Shown: in pieces, positions 19,041-28,088 of the stretch
How positions within the stretch are numbered: the first letter of the stretch is position 1
Layout: each line of letters starts with the position of its first letter
Source of the DNA: Paraburkholderia sp. HP33-1
GTDB taxonomy: Bacteria > Pseudomonadota > Gammaproteobacteria > Burkholderiales > Burkholderiaceae
Length of the DNA stretch: 64,000 bases
Assembly (NCBI RefSeq): GCF_021390595.1
Contig: NZ_JAJEJR010000002.1
Coordinates: 1,736,001-1,800,000, forward strand
Direction of reading: 5' to 3'
Position numbers and translations under genes: made by a program
Notes under the pieces: generated by a model
Told to the model about the DNA's origin: nothing
Seen by the model: only the letters and a program-made list of their open reading frames with translations
Database searches by the model: none

Positions 19041-20156
19041 TCAGCCCGGCTCGCTGCCCGCCTCGACCCGCGGCTCGATACGATTGCGGCCATTGCGCTT
19101 GGCCTGATACATCGCCCGATCGGCCTCGTCCATCATGGCCTGACCGGACGAGACCGCCTCGGCTGGGGTGCCGCCGACCACCCGCGCGGCCACGCCGATC
19201 GACACGGTCAACGCAATGCGCTCGCCATGTTCGTCGCGCACGTCGAGCGTCTCGACCGCGAGCCGCACGCGCTCGGCGACGACCAGCGCGTCGGCGCGAT
19301 CGCCTTGCAGCAGCGCGGCGAATTCCTCGCCGCCGTACCGCGCGACGGTGTCGCCAAGCCGCACCTGTTGCCGCACGCAGGCCGCCACCTCCGCGAGCGC
19401 ACGGTCGCCGATCTGATGGCCGTAGCGATCGTTGATGCGCTTGAAATCGTCGATATCGATGAAAAGACACGCGACCGGCGCGTGATAACGAATCGCGCGC
19501 ATCAACTCTTCACGCAGGCGCTCGTCGAAATAGCGGCGATTCGCGAGGCCGGTCAGCGAGTCGGTCATGCCGAGCTGCTTGAGCCGCTCGCGATGTGCGA
19601 CGTTGTCGAGACTCGCGGCGACGATGCTCGCGAAGCGCTCGAGAATGTCGGTGGCCATGCCCGCGCCGAAGCGCGCGGGGTCGTCGCTGCCGAGGCATAG
19701 ATAGCCGCTGACGCTCGTGCCCGCGGCGAGCGGCAGCAGGATCGCGCTGGCTGGCACGTAGGCCGGCGCGGCGCCGAAGAAGGCGCGGCGCGCGGCGTCG
19801 TCGAGTTCGCCGGGGTGGCCGAGCCACGGCCGGTTGTCCTCGCACAGCGAATGCGCGGCTGCACCGCCTTCTCTCGAGGTCTTCAGCTGCGCGTAATCGA
19901 GCGCGCGCAGTGCAAGCGGCTCGAGCAGTTCGAACAGCATCGGCGCGCGGTCATCGAGCCACAGCGTCACGTTCGCGAGAGCAAACTCCTGCGGCAGATG
20001 GCTGAACAAGGTATCGAGAAACGACGCGAAATCCTGCGCGCCGATCAAACGCAGCTCGACGTTCTGGAACCGGCGCAAGGTGCGCTCGTTGTGCTGCACG
20101 GTGTCGACGAGCGAGCGAAGGCGCTCGGAAAGCGGCGTTTGGGCGAGATTCGTCAC
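19041..20156 (-). CDS. Diguanylate cyclase with N-terminal GAF/DUF484-like domain
   Basis: About 371 residues from a GTG at 20156; an ATG at 20276 would add 40 residues without similarity, so the start is uncertain. The first half (LSERLRSLVDTVQHNERTLR onward) resembles DUF484/GAF sensor modules. The second half is a GGDEF domain: DSLTGLANRRYFDE, then FIDIDDFKRINDRYGHQIGD, then YGGEEFAALL as the active-site loop. It should make cyclic di-GMP. No EAL domain follows. It is convergent with the FtsI-like gene with only 23 bases between. Confidence 0.88.
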   Translation of the reverse strand: MTNLAQTPLSERLRSLVDTVQHNERTLRRFQNVELRLIGAQDFASFLDTLFSHLPQEFALANVTLWLDDRAPMLFELLEPLALRALDYAQLKTSREGGAAAHSLCEDNRPWLGHPGELDDAARRAFFGAAPAYVPASAILLPLAAGTSVSGYLCLGSDDPARFGAGMATDILERFASIVAASLDNVAHRERLKQLGMTDSLTGLANRRYFDERLREELMRAIRYHAPVACLFIDIDDFKRINDRYGHQIGDRALAEVAACVRQQVRLGDTVARYGGEEFAALLQGDRADALVVAERVRLAVETLDVRDEHGERIALTVSIGVAARVVGGTPAEAVSSGQAMMDEADRAMYQAKRNGRNRIEPRVEAGSEPG

Positions 20157-20471
20157 GGTATCAGCAAGGCGGGCCCGAAGGCGTGGCGGGGACGACGCCC
20201 CAACTCTACTGATAACGGCCGATTTGCCGAGGTCTTGAGGGCAAAATCGCGGCGGGTGATGGGCCCGCGCTTGCATTCACTTGCACTTGCTTACATGTAG
20301 TGAGGTTCGTTCGCGTAATGATCGGCCTTCTTAAGTTTCGTTTAATTGTTCCCTGCAAGCATGTCGCAAATCCCCTGTTGAGCCGCCAGAACATCGGCGG
20401 CGCTTTTTCTCCAGGTCTGCCAAAACCGCTGCTGAAAACCGGTCACGCGCACGAGAAGAAGGAGGCAAATC

Positions 20472-20726
20472 ATGGTTGAAGAGATGGTAGTCGAACACCT
20501 GCATGCGATGCCCGACCATCAATGGACTCGCCAGATTCATTCCTGTAAGGTTTCCGATCCGCTGCAACCGCCCTGGGGCCGTTCCTACCGGCTCGTCGAA
20601 TGGACGATGAAGCACATGCCCGAATCGATCCGTCGCGTCGTCCCCGCCGAAAGTACTCCGCTCGAAATCGCCCAGGCCGTGGTCTCTCATGTGCCGGGCC
20701 GGCGCTTCTGTCAGCAGACAGATTGA
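20472..20726 (+). CDS. Small conserved protein, possibly DUF2866
   Basis: 84 residues with a strong ribosome-binding site (AAGGAGG) before the ATG. The sequence is compact, with CKVSDPLQPPWGRSYRLVEW, then RRVVPAESTPLEIAQAVVSHVPGRR. There is no signal peptide or membrane helix. The pattern recalls the short DUF2866 proteins of Burkholderiales, but I recall this family only loosely. No function is known to me. It is convergent with the isomerase gene downstream. Confidence 0.7.
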   Translation: MVEEMVVEHLHAMPDHQWTRQIHSCKVSDPLQPPWGRSYRLVEWTMKHMPESIRRVVPAESTPLEIAQAVVSHVPGRRFCQQTD

Positions 20727-20742
20727 GCGCTTCATTCGACGT

Positions 20743-21372
20743 TCAAGGTCGGACCGCGATCGCGTCGCAGTAGTCCAACGCATCCTCCAGCCTGTCATTC
20801 CCCCAGAACATCTCGCCGCCGACAAAAAACGTCGGCGCGCCGAAGATCCCCCGATTGATGGCCAGTTCGGTCTGCCCGCGCAGGCGCAGTTTGTTCGCGT
20901 CGCTTAGCGCCGCGCCGATCACGCTCTGCGCGGATAGGCCGAGAGAGTCGAGCGCTTCGCTGACGACATCGATTGAACCAATGTCGCGGTCGTCGGCGAA
21001 GTTCAACTGCATGATCTTGCGGCACCAGGCACCGATCCACGGCTCGTTCGCACCGAGCACCGCGACGCGCATCGCGAGAACGGCCGCGCGCGGAAACGTG
21101 CTGGGACGCGTGAGTGCAACGCCGTATTTGCGGCACTGACGCTCCATGTCTTTCCAGACGTACGCGCCTTTTTCTTTCTGCAGTACGAAGGGCGAGTTCT
21201 CGAAACCGAGCTGGCGAAATACCGGGCCGAGCAGAAACGGCCGCCAGACGATCGTCACGTTGCGAGCCGCCGCCAACGCTTCAATACGCATCATGCTCAG
21301 ATAGCTGTAGTTACTGCCGAAATCGAACCAGAACTCGATTGCGCGCCCGGTCGACGCTGCGTCATCGTTCAT
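20743..21372 (-). CDS. 2-hydroxychromene-2-carboxylate isomerase-like DsbA-fold protein
   Basis: 209 residues. IEFWFDFGSNYSYLSMMRIE is the N-terminal thioredoxin-fold motif with Ser in place of the DsbA cysteine, as in NahD-type isomerases and kappa-class GST relatives. RPFLLGPVFRQLGF and the C-terminal GIFGAPTFFVGGEMFWGNDRLE are conserved family segments. Family members use glutathione to isomerise aromatic degradation intermediates, but many are of unknown substrate. Start follows AGGGAGA. It lies 19 bases after the LysE gene on the same strand and probably shares its transcript. Confidence 0.85.
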   Translation of the reverse strand: MNDDAASTGRAIEFWFDFGSNYSYLSMMRIEALAAARNVTIVWRPFLLGPVFRQLGFENSPFVLQKEKGAYVWKDMERQCRKYGVALTRPSTFPRAAVLAMRVAVLGANEPWIGAWCRKIMQLNFADDRDIGSIDVVSEALDSLGLSAQSVIGAALSDANKLRLRGQTELAINRGIFGAPTFFVGGEMFWGNDRLEDALDYCDAIAVRP

Positions 21373-21391
21373 CGCTGTCTCCCTCGATGAC

Positions 21392-22018
21392 TCAGCGTGT
21401 CTGCACGGCCACCCGCAGGCCGAGCGAAATGAACAGCACTCCGATCAGCTTGTTCTGCCAGCGGGTCAACCACGTCAAACGCTTCACGAGCTTGCCCAAC
21501 GGTCGCATCGTCAAAACGATCAGCGTCGTATACAGCGCGCTCATGGCGACGAAAATCAGCCCGAGCGTCGCGAACTGCAGAAACGTCGAGCCATGCTCGG
21601 GGCGCACGAATTGCGGCAGAAACGCGAGGAAAAACAGCGCCGTTTTCGGGTTCAGCACTTCGGCGGGAATCGCCTGCAAGAACGCTTTCGAACCTGACAC
21701 CGGCGCGATGACCGGCAGATGCGCACTCGCCTGCTTCTCGCGCAGCGCGCGAATGCCCAGGTAGACGAGATACGCGGCACCGACGAATTTGACCGCATTG
21801 AAGGCCAGCGCGGATGTCATCAGCAGCGCCGAGAGGCCAACCGCGGCGCCCAGCGTATGAACGAAATCGCCGGCTGCGATACCGAGGCCGGTCAGAATGC
21901 CGGCCTTGCGTCCGCCGTGCATGGTGCGCGTCAAAACCAGCAACACGGCCGGGCCTGGAATCAGAAAGAGCCCGAGCACGACGGCAACGAAAGTCCCCAA
22001 CGTGGATAGGTCAAGCAT
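21392..22018 (-). CDS. LysE/RhtB family exporter
   Basis: 208 residues with about six hydrophobic segments. FLIPGPAVLLVLTRTMHGGRKAG is the N-terminal family signature and AEVLNPKTALFFLAFLPQFV the central conserved motif; shorter fragments of each are diagnostic. The start at 22018 follows AAGGAGA. The family exports amino acids or related metabolites. It precedes the DsbA-fold isomerase gene on the same strand and is divergent from the YigZ gene. Confidence 0.9.
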   Translation of the reverse strand: MLDLSTLGTFVAVVLGLFLIPGPAVLLVLTRTMHGGRKAGILTGLGIAAGDFVHTLGAAVGLSALLMTSALAFNAVKFVGAAYLVYLGIRALREKQASAHLPVIAPVSGSKAFLQAIPAEVLNPKTALFFLAFLPQFVRPEHGSTFLQFATLGLIFVAMSALYTTLIVLTMRPLGKLVKRLTWLTRWQNKLIGVLFISLGLRVAVQTR

Positions 22019-22131
22019 GTCGTCTCCTTGCGACGCGCAGGATCGAAGCCGGCGGTGCGCGTTCAGCGGACCATTGTAGACGAAGGCACGAACCTTCTCT
22101 GCGCGCATCCAGGCACGAACGATCCGTTACC

Positions 22132-22773
22132 ATGACGGACTTGGCGCCGCGCGCTGCGTGCTTCTTTTCATCGACCGACGTTTCCACCTTGCCCACCTAT
22201 ACCCTACCCGCGCCGCTGAGCGCGGAACTCGAGATTCGCAAGAGCCGTTTCATCGCACATGCGATCCCGGTCGCCGATCGCGATGCCGCGATGGCCGCAT
22301 TGCAGCGTCTGCGCGACGAACATCCGGCCGCGACGCATGTGTGCTGGGCGCTGCTCGCGGGCGGCCAGTCCGGCATGTCCGACGACGGCGAGCCGTCCGG
22401 CACCGCGGGCCGGCCGATTCTCGAAGTGCTGCGGCATCACGATCTGGATGGCGTGCTCGCGGCCGTCGTGCGCTACTACGGCGGTGTGAAACTCGGCGCG
22501 GGCGGTCTGGTGCGCGCATACACCGACGCGATCGCGTCCGCGCTACTCGACGCGCCGCGCGTCGAAAGGATTGCCCAGGTTTCGCTGGGTGTCGAAGTCA
22601 GTTATGCCGACGAAGCCAAAGTACGCCGCTGGATGGACGCCGAAGGCTATCCGCTCGTGGACAGCGCCTACGGCATGCTGGTGAAGATGACGATGCGCGT
22701 GCCCGCCAATGCCCTCGACGACGCCAGGCGAACGCTGGTCGACATCACGCAGGGAAAGGCAGGCTTTTTCTGA
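22132..22773 (+). CDS. YigZ/IMPACT family protein
   Basis: 213 residues. The N-terminal domain shows ELEIRKSRFIAHAIPV, then SDDGEPSGTAGRPILEVL and VVRYYGGVKLGAGGLVRAY, the conserved UPF0029 core; the C-terminal part is the small DUF1949-like domain. Homologues are linked to translational control or ribosome-associated functions, but the bacterial role is not settled. The ATG at 22132 is upstream of the conserved start region; a later TTG before PTYTLPAPLS is possible. Confidence 0.88.
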   Translation: MTDLAPRAACFFSSTDVSTLPTYTLPAPLSAELEIRKSRFIAHAIPVADRDAAMAALQRLRDEHPAATHVCWALLAGGQSGMSDDGEPSGTAGRPILEVLRHHDLDGVLAAVVRYYGGVKLGAGGLVRAYTDAIASALLDAPRVERIAQVSLGVEVSYADEAKVRRWMDAEGYPLVDSAYGMLVKMTMRVPANALDDARRTLVDITQGKAGFF

Positions 22774-23027
22774 GCGGTTCAGGTGCGGGATTTGCGCGGC
22801 GACACGCCGGCAACGGCGCGAACGGGCTGCGCACGCAACCCACCTTCACATTGTTCTCATCTGCAACGATTATCGTCGTGGGTTCAAGCCTGGCTGGAAA
22901 GCGTGTCGGGCGTAGCCCCGATATTCTTCGATACCGCGGTCCGTTATGATGGGTCGGGCAAGGCCCCCGGAGCCCGCCTGCGGGGCGACGGTCCGGTTCG
23001 CTGCTACCATCCTGTACTCCACCGGAG

Positions 23028-23663
23028 ATGACTCCGCTGAAAAGGGCAATTCTTCTGACTTCGACCGACGCATTCTCCCGCATCGCTGCCGCGCTTACGC
23101 CGTTGAGATCCGTCGTGCTCAAGGGCTGCGGCGCCGTACTGCTGCCCATGCTGCTGTCCGCGTGCTCATGGTCATGGTTCGGCCTCAATAGCCACGCCAG
23201 CGCGACGCACGCGAAGACCCATGGCACCGGGTCGCTCAGCGTCGCCCCTGCGCACGACTTCGCGTATCTGCCCGCGCGCGACGGTCATATCTCGCCGAAT
23301 CGCATCGAAAATACCGGCATGACCGCACTTGTGCTGAAGGACGATATCGGCCTGATCGTGCGCAATGACGTCGCAAATAGCCTGCGAGTGGCCGGTTTCC
23401 GTATCGACGACGACAAGCGCGTCCTCAGCGGCAGCATCGAAACATTCACGGTGGACGACACGCGCTCGCCGGCACTGTGGACGCTGAAAATGCACTACGT
23501 GGTCATCGATACGGTGACCCAGAAAGTGATGTTCGCGGCGACGCGCACCGTGAAGAAGAAGTCGCCGAAATTCACCAGCAATACGATCGCGATCGACGAC
23601 ACGGTCAAGCTCAGCGTCGATGCCTTGATCGACGATCCCGGCTTTATCAAGGCCGTGAACTGA
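23028..23663 (+). CDS. Putative lipoprotein of unknown function
   Basis: 211 residues from the ATG at 23028. A hydrophobic stretch leads to the lipobox LLSACS, so the mature protein is probably lipid-anchored. The signal region is unusually long from this start; a GTG codon near residue 30 (VLKGCGAVLLPMLLSAC) would give a standard signal peptide. The mature part is a compact beta-rich domain with no motif I recognise (FRIDDDKRVLSGSIETFTVD). The 254 bases before it hold no supported gene. Confidence 0.7.
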   Translation: MTPLKRAILLTSTDAFSRIAAALTPLRSVVLKGCGAVLLPMLLSACSWSWFGLNSHASATHAKTHGTGSLSVAPAHDFAYLPARDGHISPNRIENTGMTALVLKDDIGLIVRNDVANSLRVAGFRIDDDKRVLSGSIETFTVDDTRSPALWTLKMHYVVIDTVTQKVMFAATRTVKKKSPKFTSNTIAIDDTVKLSVDALIDDPGFIKAVN

Positions 23664-23772
23664 ACGCGCGGTCAGCCAACGCGCGGCGCGGTTTCGCTAC
23701 AATCCGGCTAACGCATCGCGCGCAATCCGCCGCGCGACGCATCGTGATCTCCCGTTCGGAATGCGAACCGTC

Positions 23773-24393
23773 ATGTCCCTTACCGCCTGGCTATTCTTTT
23801 TGCCCGCCTGCTTTGCCATCAATCTCGCACCCGGGCCCAATAACCTGCTTTCGATCAACGTGGCCGCGCGTCATGGCTTCACGAAGGCGTTCGTCGGCGG
23901 CAGCGGCCGGCTGCTCGCTTTCGCGATGATGCTCGCGCTCGCCGCGACCGGTCTCGCCGTCGTGCTACATGCGTCCGAATGGATCTTTCTCGCGATCAAA
24001 CTCGCGGGCGCCGCTTATCTGATCTGGCTCGCGATCCAGTTGTGGCGCAGCGACGCCCCCGCTATCGATACGTCGCAACCGCAGGAAGCCGCGCTCATGC
24101 GAATTGCGCGGCACGAGTTCTTCGTGGCCGCGGGTAATCCGAAGGCGATTCTGGTCTTCACCGCGTTCCTGCCGCAATTCGTTGATGTCGCGCAGCCGAT
24201 CCTGCCGCAATTCGCCGCGCTCGGCGCGAGCTTTCTCGTCCTCGAATGGGTCGCGATTGCGTTGTATTCGTGGGCCGGCATGTATCTCGGCAAATGGCTC
24301 ATGCGCGCGCAGATCCGCCGCTGGTTCAATCGCTGCTGCGGCGGCTTTCTGGCGGCGATCGGCGTGAGCTTTCTGCTGGTTCGGCGCGGATAA
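23773..24393 (+). CDS. LysE/RhtB family exporter (second copy)
   Basis: 206 residues, about six hydrophobic helices. INLAPGPNNLLSINVAARHG is the family signature and AAGNPKAILVFTAFLPQF the central motif. The start MSLTAWLFFLP at 23773 fits family N-termini; an ATG four codons earlier is possible. The function would be export of an amino acid or similar compound. It is not closely similar to the copy at 21392 and its neighbours give no clue to substrate. Confidence 0.9.
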   Translation: MSLTAWLFFLPACFAINLAPGPNNLLSINVAARHGFTKAFVGGSGRLLAFAMMLALAATGLAVVLHASEWIFLAIKLAGAAYLIWLAIQLWRSDAPAIDTSQPQEAALMRIARHEFFVAAGNPKAILVFTAFLPQFVDVAQPILPQFAALGASFLVLEWVAIALYSWAGMYLGKWLMRAQIRRWFNRCCGGFLAAIGVSFLLVRRG

Positions 24394-24445
24394 GGCAGGT
24401 AGGCTCGCGCCCTTTCCATAACGAATAGCTAATACATCGACGGAG

Positions 24446-24484
24446 AAACTTTAACTATCTGCGTTCGTCGCTCCACCTTATGCT
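24446..24484 (+). promoter_or_regulatory. AAACTTTAACTAT-N20-TATGCT promoter element, copy 1
   Basis: AAACTTTAACTAT at 24446-24458 is followed 20 bases later by TATGCT at 24479-24484, a likely -10 hexamer. The identical 13-mer with identical spacing occurs at 30782, and a one-mismatch copy on the minus strand at 29767. Its place just upstream of and overlapping the -35 position is typical of an activator site. It should drive the reductase gene at 24560. Confidence 0.55.
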
Positions 24485-24559
24485 CGAACCGTGACCGGCC
24501 GCGAAGGACTGCAACGCGGCGTCAGGCGAAAGGCTTTTCCATCGTCACGGAGCGACATC

Positions 24560-25537
24560 ATGAAGATCTGCATCTTCGGAGCGGGAGCGATCGGCGGTTT
24601 AATGGGCGTGCAATTGGCACGCGCCGGCGCGGACGTGAGCTTTATTGCGCGCGGTCCGCACCTGGCGGCGATGCGCGAACACGGCGCGCGCCTCATCATG
24701 GATGGCGAAACGTTCAGTGCGCCGGTGCGCTGCACCTCCGACCCAGCCGAACTCGGCGTCCAGGACTTCGTCATCGTCACGCTCAAGGCGCATTCCCTGC
24801 CTGGCGTAGTCGATACGATGCAGCCGCTGCTCGGCAAGCACACGGCGATCGTCACCGGCGTCAACGGCATCCCATACTGGTACTTCTATCAACACGGAGG
24901 GCGCTTTGCCGGCACTCGCCTCACGAGCGTTGACCCCGACGGCTCCCAATGGACGAAGCTCGGCCCCGAGCGCGCGATCGGCTGTGTACTGTACCCGGCG
25001 GCGGAAATCGTCGAACCGGGCGTGATCAAGCACGTGTACGGCAAGAAGTTTCCCATTGGCGAGCCGAGTGGCGAGCGTACGCCGCGCATTCAGCAATTGC
25101 ACGAGATCATGCAGGCGGCCGGATTCGAAGCGCCGATTCGCGACAACATCCGCGACGAAATCTGGCTCAAGCTCTGGGGTAATCTGTGCTTCAACCCGAT
25201 TAGCGCATTGACGCATGCAACGCTCGATGTACTCACGAGCGACCCGGGCACGCGCGCCGTATCACGCACGATGATGCTCGAAGCGAAACGAATCGCGGAA
25301 CAATTCGGCGTGCACTTTCGCGTCGATGTGGAAAGGCGTATTGATGGCGCGGGTGCGGTCGGTGCGCACAAGACATCGACGCTCGTCGATCTCGAGAACC
25401 GTCGGCCGATGGAAATCGATCCTCTGTTGACAGTCGTGCAGGAAATGGGCCGACTCGTTGCTGAACCGACACCCACCATCGACGTCGTGCTCGCACTGAT
25501 CAAGCTGCGCGAGAAGATGGCTCTGCAGGGCCATTGA
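24560..25537 (+). CDS. 2-dehydropantoate 2-reductase family protein
   Basis: 325 residues. MKICIFGAGAIGGLMGVQLA is the NADP-binding Rossmann motif with start after CGGAG. LKLWGNLCFNPISALT holds the conserved Lys/Asn catalytic region, and VQEMGRLVAEPTPTIDVVLAL the C-terminal helix. It reduces a 2-keto acid, classically ketopantoate. The protein differs clearly from the family member at the left end of the window. Its promoter shares an element with the OFA antiporter operon and with the 106-residue gene at 30861, which suggests a role in that catabolic regulon rather than in pantothenate synthesis. Confidence 0.88.
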   Translation: MKICIFGAGAIGGLMGVQLARAGADVSFIARGPHLAAMREHGARLIMDGETFSAPVRCTSDPAELGVQDFVIVTLKAHSLPGVVDTMQPLLGKHTAIVTGVNGIPYWYFYQHGGRFAGTRLTSVDPDGSQWTKLGPERAIGCVLYPAAEIVEPGVIKHVYGKKFPIGEPSGERTPRIQQLHEIMQAAGFEAPIRDNIRDEIWLKLWGNLCFNPISALTHATLDVLTSDPGTRAVSRTMMLEAKRIAEQFGVHFRVDVERRIDGAGAVGAHKTSTLVDLENRRPMEIDPLLTVVQEMGRLVAEPTPTIDVVLALIKLREKMALQGH

Positions 25538-25579
25538 CCTGGAACTCGCGAGCGCTTGTTTCGTCTTGCAACATCGACG

Positions 25580-25612
25580 AAAGGATCGGATGCCGTGCAT
25601 CCGGTCCTTTTT
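25580..25612. terminator. Bidirectional Rho-independent terminator
   Basis: AAAGGATCGGATGC pairs with GCATCCGGTCCTTT across a 3-base loop, with a single G-U pair, followed by a T-run; the mirrored A-run serves the other strand. It lies between the convergent reductase and aldehyde dehydrogenase genes and should stop both transcripts. Confidence 0.85.
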
Positions 25613-25623
25613 CGCATCAAACG

Positions 25624-27078
25624 CTATTGATCGAGCGCCACCCACACCGCCTTCGGTTCGGTAAAGTTCTCGATCGCGACGTCGCCATGCTCGCGACCAA
25701 AGCCCGAATCACCAGCACCGCCCCATGGCAATCGCACGTCCGTATAGCCATAGGTATTGATCCACACGGTCCCAGCTTTCAGATCGCGCGCCACGCGATG
25801 CACGCGACTCAGGTCCGCGCTCCACACGCCGGCCGCGAGACTATACGACGTGCCATTGGCGATTCTGATCGCGTCCGCTTCGTCGTCGAAACGGATCACG
25901 CTCGCCACGGGCCCGAATATCTCTTCCTGCGAAATACGCATTTCGTGCTCGACATTCGCGAACACGGTCGGCTCGACGAAAAAGCCGCGATTGCCGACGC
26001 GCGCGCCGCCCGTCACGAGCGACGCGCCTTCCGAGCGTCCTGTCTCGACATAACTCAATACGGTCTTCATCTGCGCGGCGGAAATCAGCGGTCCCATCGA
26101 CGTTTCGCGCAGCGACGGATCGCCGACCTTGATCGACCTCGCACGCGTAGCCAGACGCTCGACCACCTCGTCATACACGTCACGATGCGCGAGGATCCGT
26201 GATCCGGCGGAGCACACTTGCCCCGTATTGAAGAACACGCCGGACGCAGCGGCCCGCACCGCGTTGTCGAGATTCGCGTCGGCAAAGATCACGTTAGCCG
26301 ACTTGCCGCCGAGCTCCAGTGTTACGCGTTTGAAGTTGCCCGCCGCGCCCTGCAGGATGCCTCGTCCGACCGAAGGCGAACCGGTGAACGTTACCTTGTC
26401 GATACCAGGATGCGAGACCAGCGCGTCGCCCACCACACTGCCCTTGCCGGTGACGATATTGAGCACGCCGGGCGGCACGCCCGCTTCGAGCGCCAGTTCG
26501 CCGATGCGCAGCGCAGTGAGCGGCGTAATCTCGGCAGGCTTGACGATCAGCGTGCAACCGCACGCGAGCGCGGGCGCGATCTTCCACATGCCGATCATCA
26601 GCGGAAAATTCCACGGCACGATTGCGGCAACCACGCCGACCGGTTCGCGCAACGTATAAGTCAACGCATCCGGACGGGTCGGTACCACCTGACCGTTGAT
26701 CTTGTCGCACCAGCCCGCGTAGTATTCGACAGTGTCGATCGCGGCGGGCACGTCCTGACGCATCACCGCTGCGATCGGCTTGCCGCCGTCGAGGCTTTCG
26801 AGCGCGGTGAGTTCTTCCATGTTCTCGCGCATCAGGCCCGCGAGCCGTTGTAGAATGCGGCCGCGTTCGGCGGCCCGGATCGAATTCCACACCTTCAAAG
26901 CGCTGCGCGCAGCGCGCACCGCGGCATCCACGTCGGCGGCACTGCCTTGCGCGACCAGTGCGATCGGCTCCTCGGTCGCGGGATTGATATCGACAGAATA
27001 TTCCCCGGTGCCAGGCGGCACGCGCTTGCCGTCGATCAGCAGATCATGGTGCTTGAGGGCGGTCTGGATTTCCATCAT
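25624..27078 (-). CDS. NAD(P)-dependent aldehyde dehydrogenase
   Basis: 484 residues. VPWNFPLMIGMWKIAPAL is the cofactor-binding motif, VTLELGGKSANV holds the catalytic glutamate, and FFNTGQVCSAGSR the nucleophile cysteine. GRGILQGAAGNFKRV and QEEIFGPVASVIRF are further family segments. The layout is that of betaine-, gamma-aminobutyraldehyde- or phenylacetaldehyde-type dehydrogenases; substrate cannot be decided. The start follows AAGGAG. It is the last gene of the OFA antiporter-LysR-ALDH operon, 20 bases after the LysR stop, so it likely oxidises an aldehyde formed in the same pathway. Confidence 0.93.
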   Translation of the reverse strand: MMEIQTALKHHDLLIDGKRVPPGTGEYSVDINPATEEPIALVAQGSAADVDAAVRAARSALKVWNSIRAAERGRILQRLAGLMRENMEELTALESLDGGKPIAAVMRQDVPAAIDTVEYYAGWCDKINGQVVPTRPDALTYTLREPVGVVAAIVPWNFPLMIGMWKIAPALACGCTLIVKPAEITPLTALRIGELALEAGVPPGVLNIVTGKGSVVGDALVSHPGIDKVTFTGSPSVGRGILQGAAGNFKRVTLELGGKSANVIFADANLDNAVRAAASGVFFNTGQVCSAGSRILAHRDVYDEVVERLATRARSIKVGDPSLRETSMGPLISAAQMKTVLSYVETGRSEGASLVTGGARVGNRGFFVEPTVFANVEHEMRISQEEIFGPVASVIRFDDEADAIRIANGTSYSLAAGVWSADLSRVHRVARDLKAGTVWINTYGYTDVRLPWGGAGDSGFGREHGDVAIENFTEPKAVWVALDQ

Positions 27079-27098
27079 GAAGCTCCTTGTGTAGGACG

Positions 27099-28058
27099 TT
27101 ATGGCGTGAACTGGAGGCGCATGTGCGCCGCGCTAGCGACAGGCAGCGCGTCCGCGCTGCGCGAATGCGCACTCGTCGACGCGACGAACTGCGCCCATGC
27201 AGCCGCCGCATTGGGACGAAGCGAGCGATTCCTGCGGTGCACGAGTACGGTCGTCAATGTCGTTTCCGGAACCAGCGGACGACTCACCAACGAGGCACCC
27301 GGCGAAGGCCAATACGGATCGACCGGCAGAACACCGACACCAAGACCCAATTCGACCATGCGCGCTACCGCCGCGACGTGTCCGGATTCCCGCAGCGGCC
27401 GGCTCTTCAGCTCGTTCGCGGCGAGTGCCGGATCGAGCGCAGCACGCACACCGGTATCGGCATTCAGCGTGATCAGCGGCCATTCGCGCAACGAGCGCCA
27501 TTCGACGCTGTCGTGCCGCGCCAGCGGATGGGTGGATGGAATCACCGCATGCAGTGGCGTAGTAAAGAGTACTTGCGCATGCAGGAAAGGACTATCGACG
27601 GGTTCGGCCACGCAGACCGCGCCGAAATCCACCTCGCCATGCTCGACACTCGCCAGCACGCTGCTTTGAGGCTGATCCCTGACCGACACGACCAGCTCGG
27701 GAAAAGAAGATGCACATTGCGCCAAAGCCTGCGGCACCCAACTGGATGAAAATACCGGATTGCTCGCGACGACGACAACGCCCGTGTGCCCGTCATAAGC
27801 GGCGCGCTCTTCGCGCAGCGTCAATTCGATTTCGTCGAGCAACCGCCCGATTCTTCTCACGAGACTCGCGCCCGCATTCGTCAGTTCGACCTGGCGGGTC
27901 GTGCGATCGAACAGCTTCAATTCGATCGCATCTTCCAGATCACGCACGCAACGGCTCACGGCCGACTGCGTCAGATCGAACTCGCGCGCCGCGCGCGTGA
28001 AACTGCGTTCACGCGCGACCGCGACGAAGACCTTCAGTTGCTGCAGCGAAACGTTCAT
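27099..28058 (-). CDS. LysR-type transcriptional regulator
   Basis: 319 residues. The N-terminal helix-turn-helix reads LQQLKVFVAVARERSFTRAA and LTQSAVSRCVRDLEDAI; the rest is the two-lobed LysR substrate-binding domain. It stands 30 bases after the OFA antiporter gene and 20 before the aldehyde dehydrogenase, all on the minus strand, so it is a regulator embedded in the operon it probably controls. It is distinct from the divergent LysR protein at 29817. Confidence 0.92.
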   Translation of the reverse strand: MNVSLQQLKVFVAVARERSFTRAAREFDLTQSAVSRCVRDLEDAIELKLFDRTTRQVELTNAGASLVRRIGRLLDEIELTLREERAAYDGHTGVVVVASNPVFSSSWVPQALAQCASSFPELVVSVRDQPQSSVLASVEHGEVDFGAVCVAEPVDSPFLHAQVLFTTPLHAVIPSTHPLARHDSVEWRSLREWPLITLNADTGVRAALDPALAANELKSRPLRESGHVAAVARMVELGLGVGVLPVDPYWPSPGASLVSRPLVPETTLTTVLVHRRNRSLRPNAAAAWAQFVASTSAHSRSADALPVASAAHMRLQFTP

Positions 28059-28088
28059 GTCGTCGATTCCCGGCGCGCGACGCTCACG

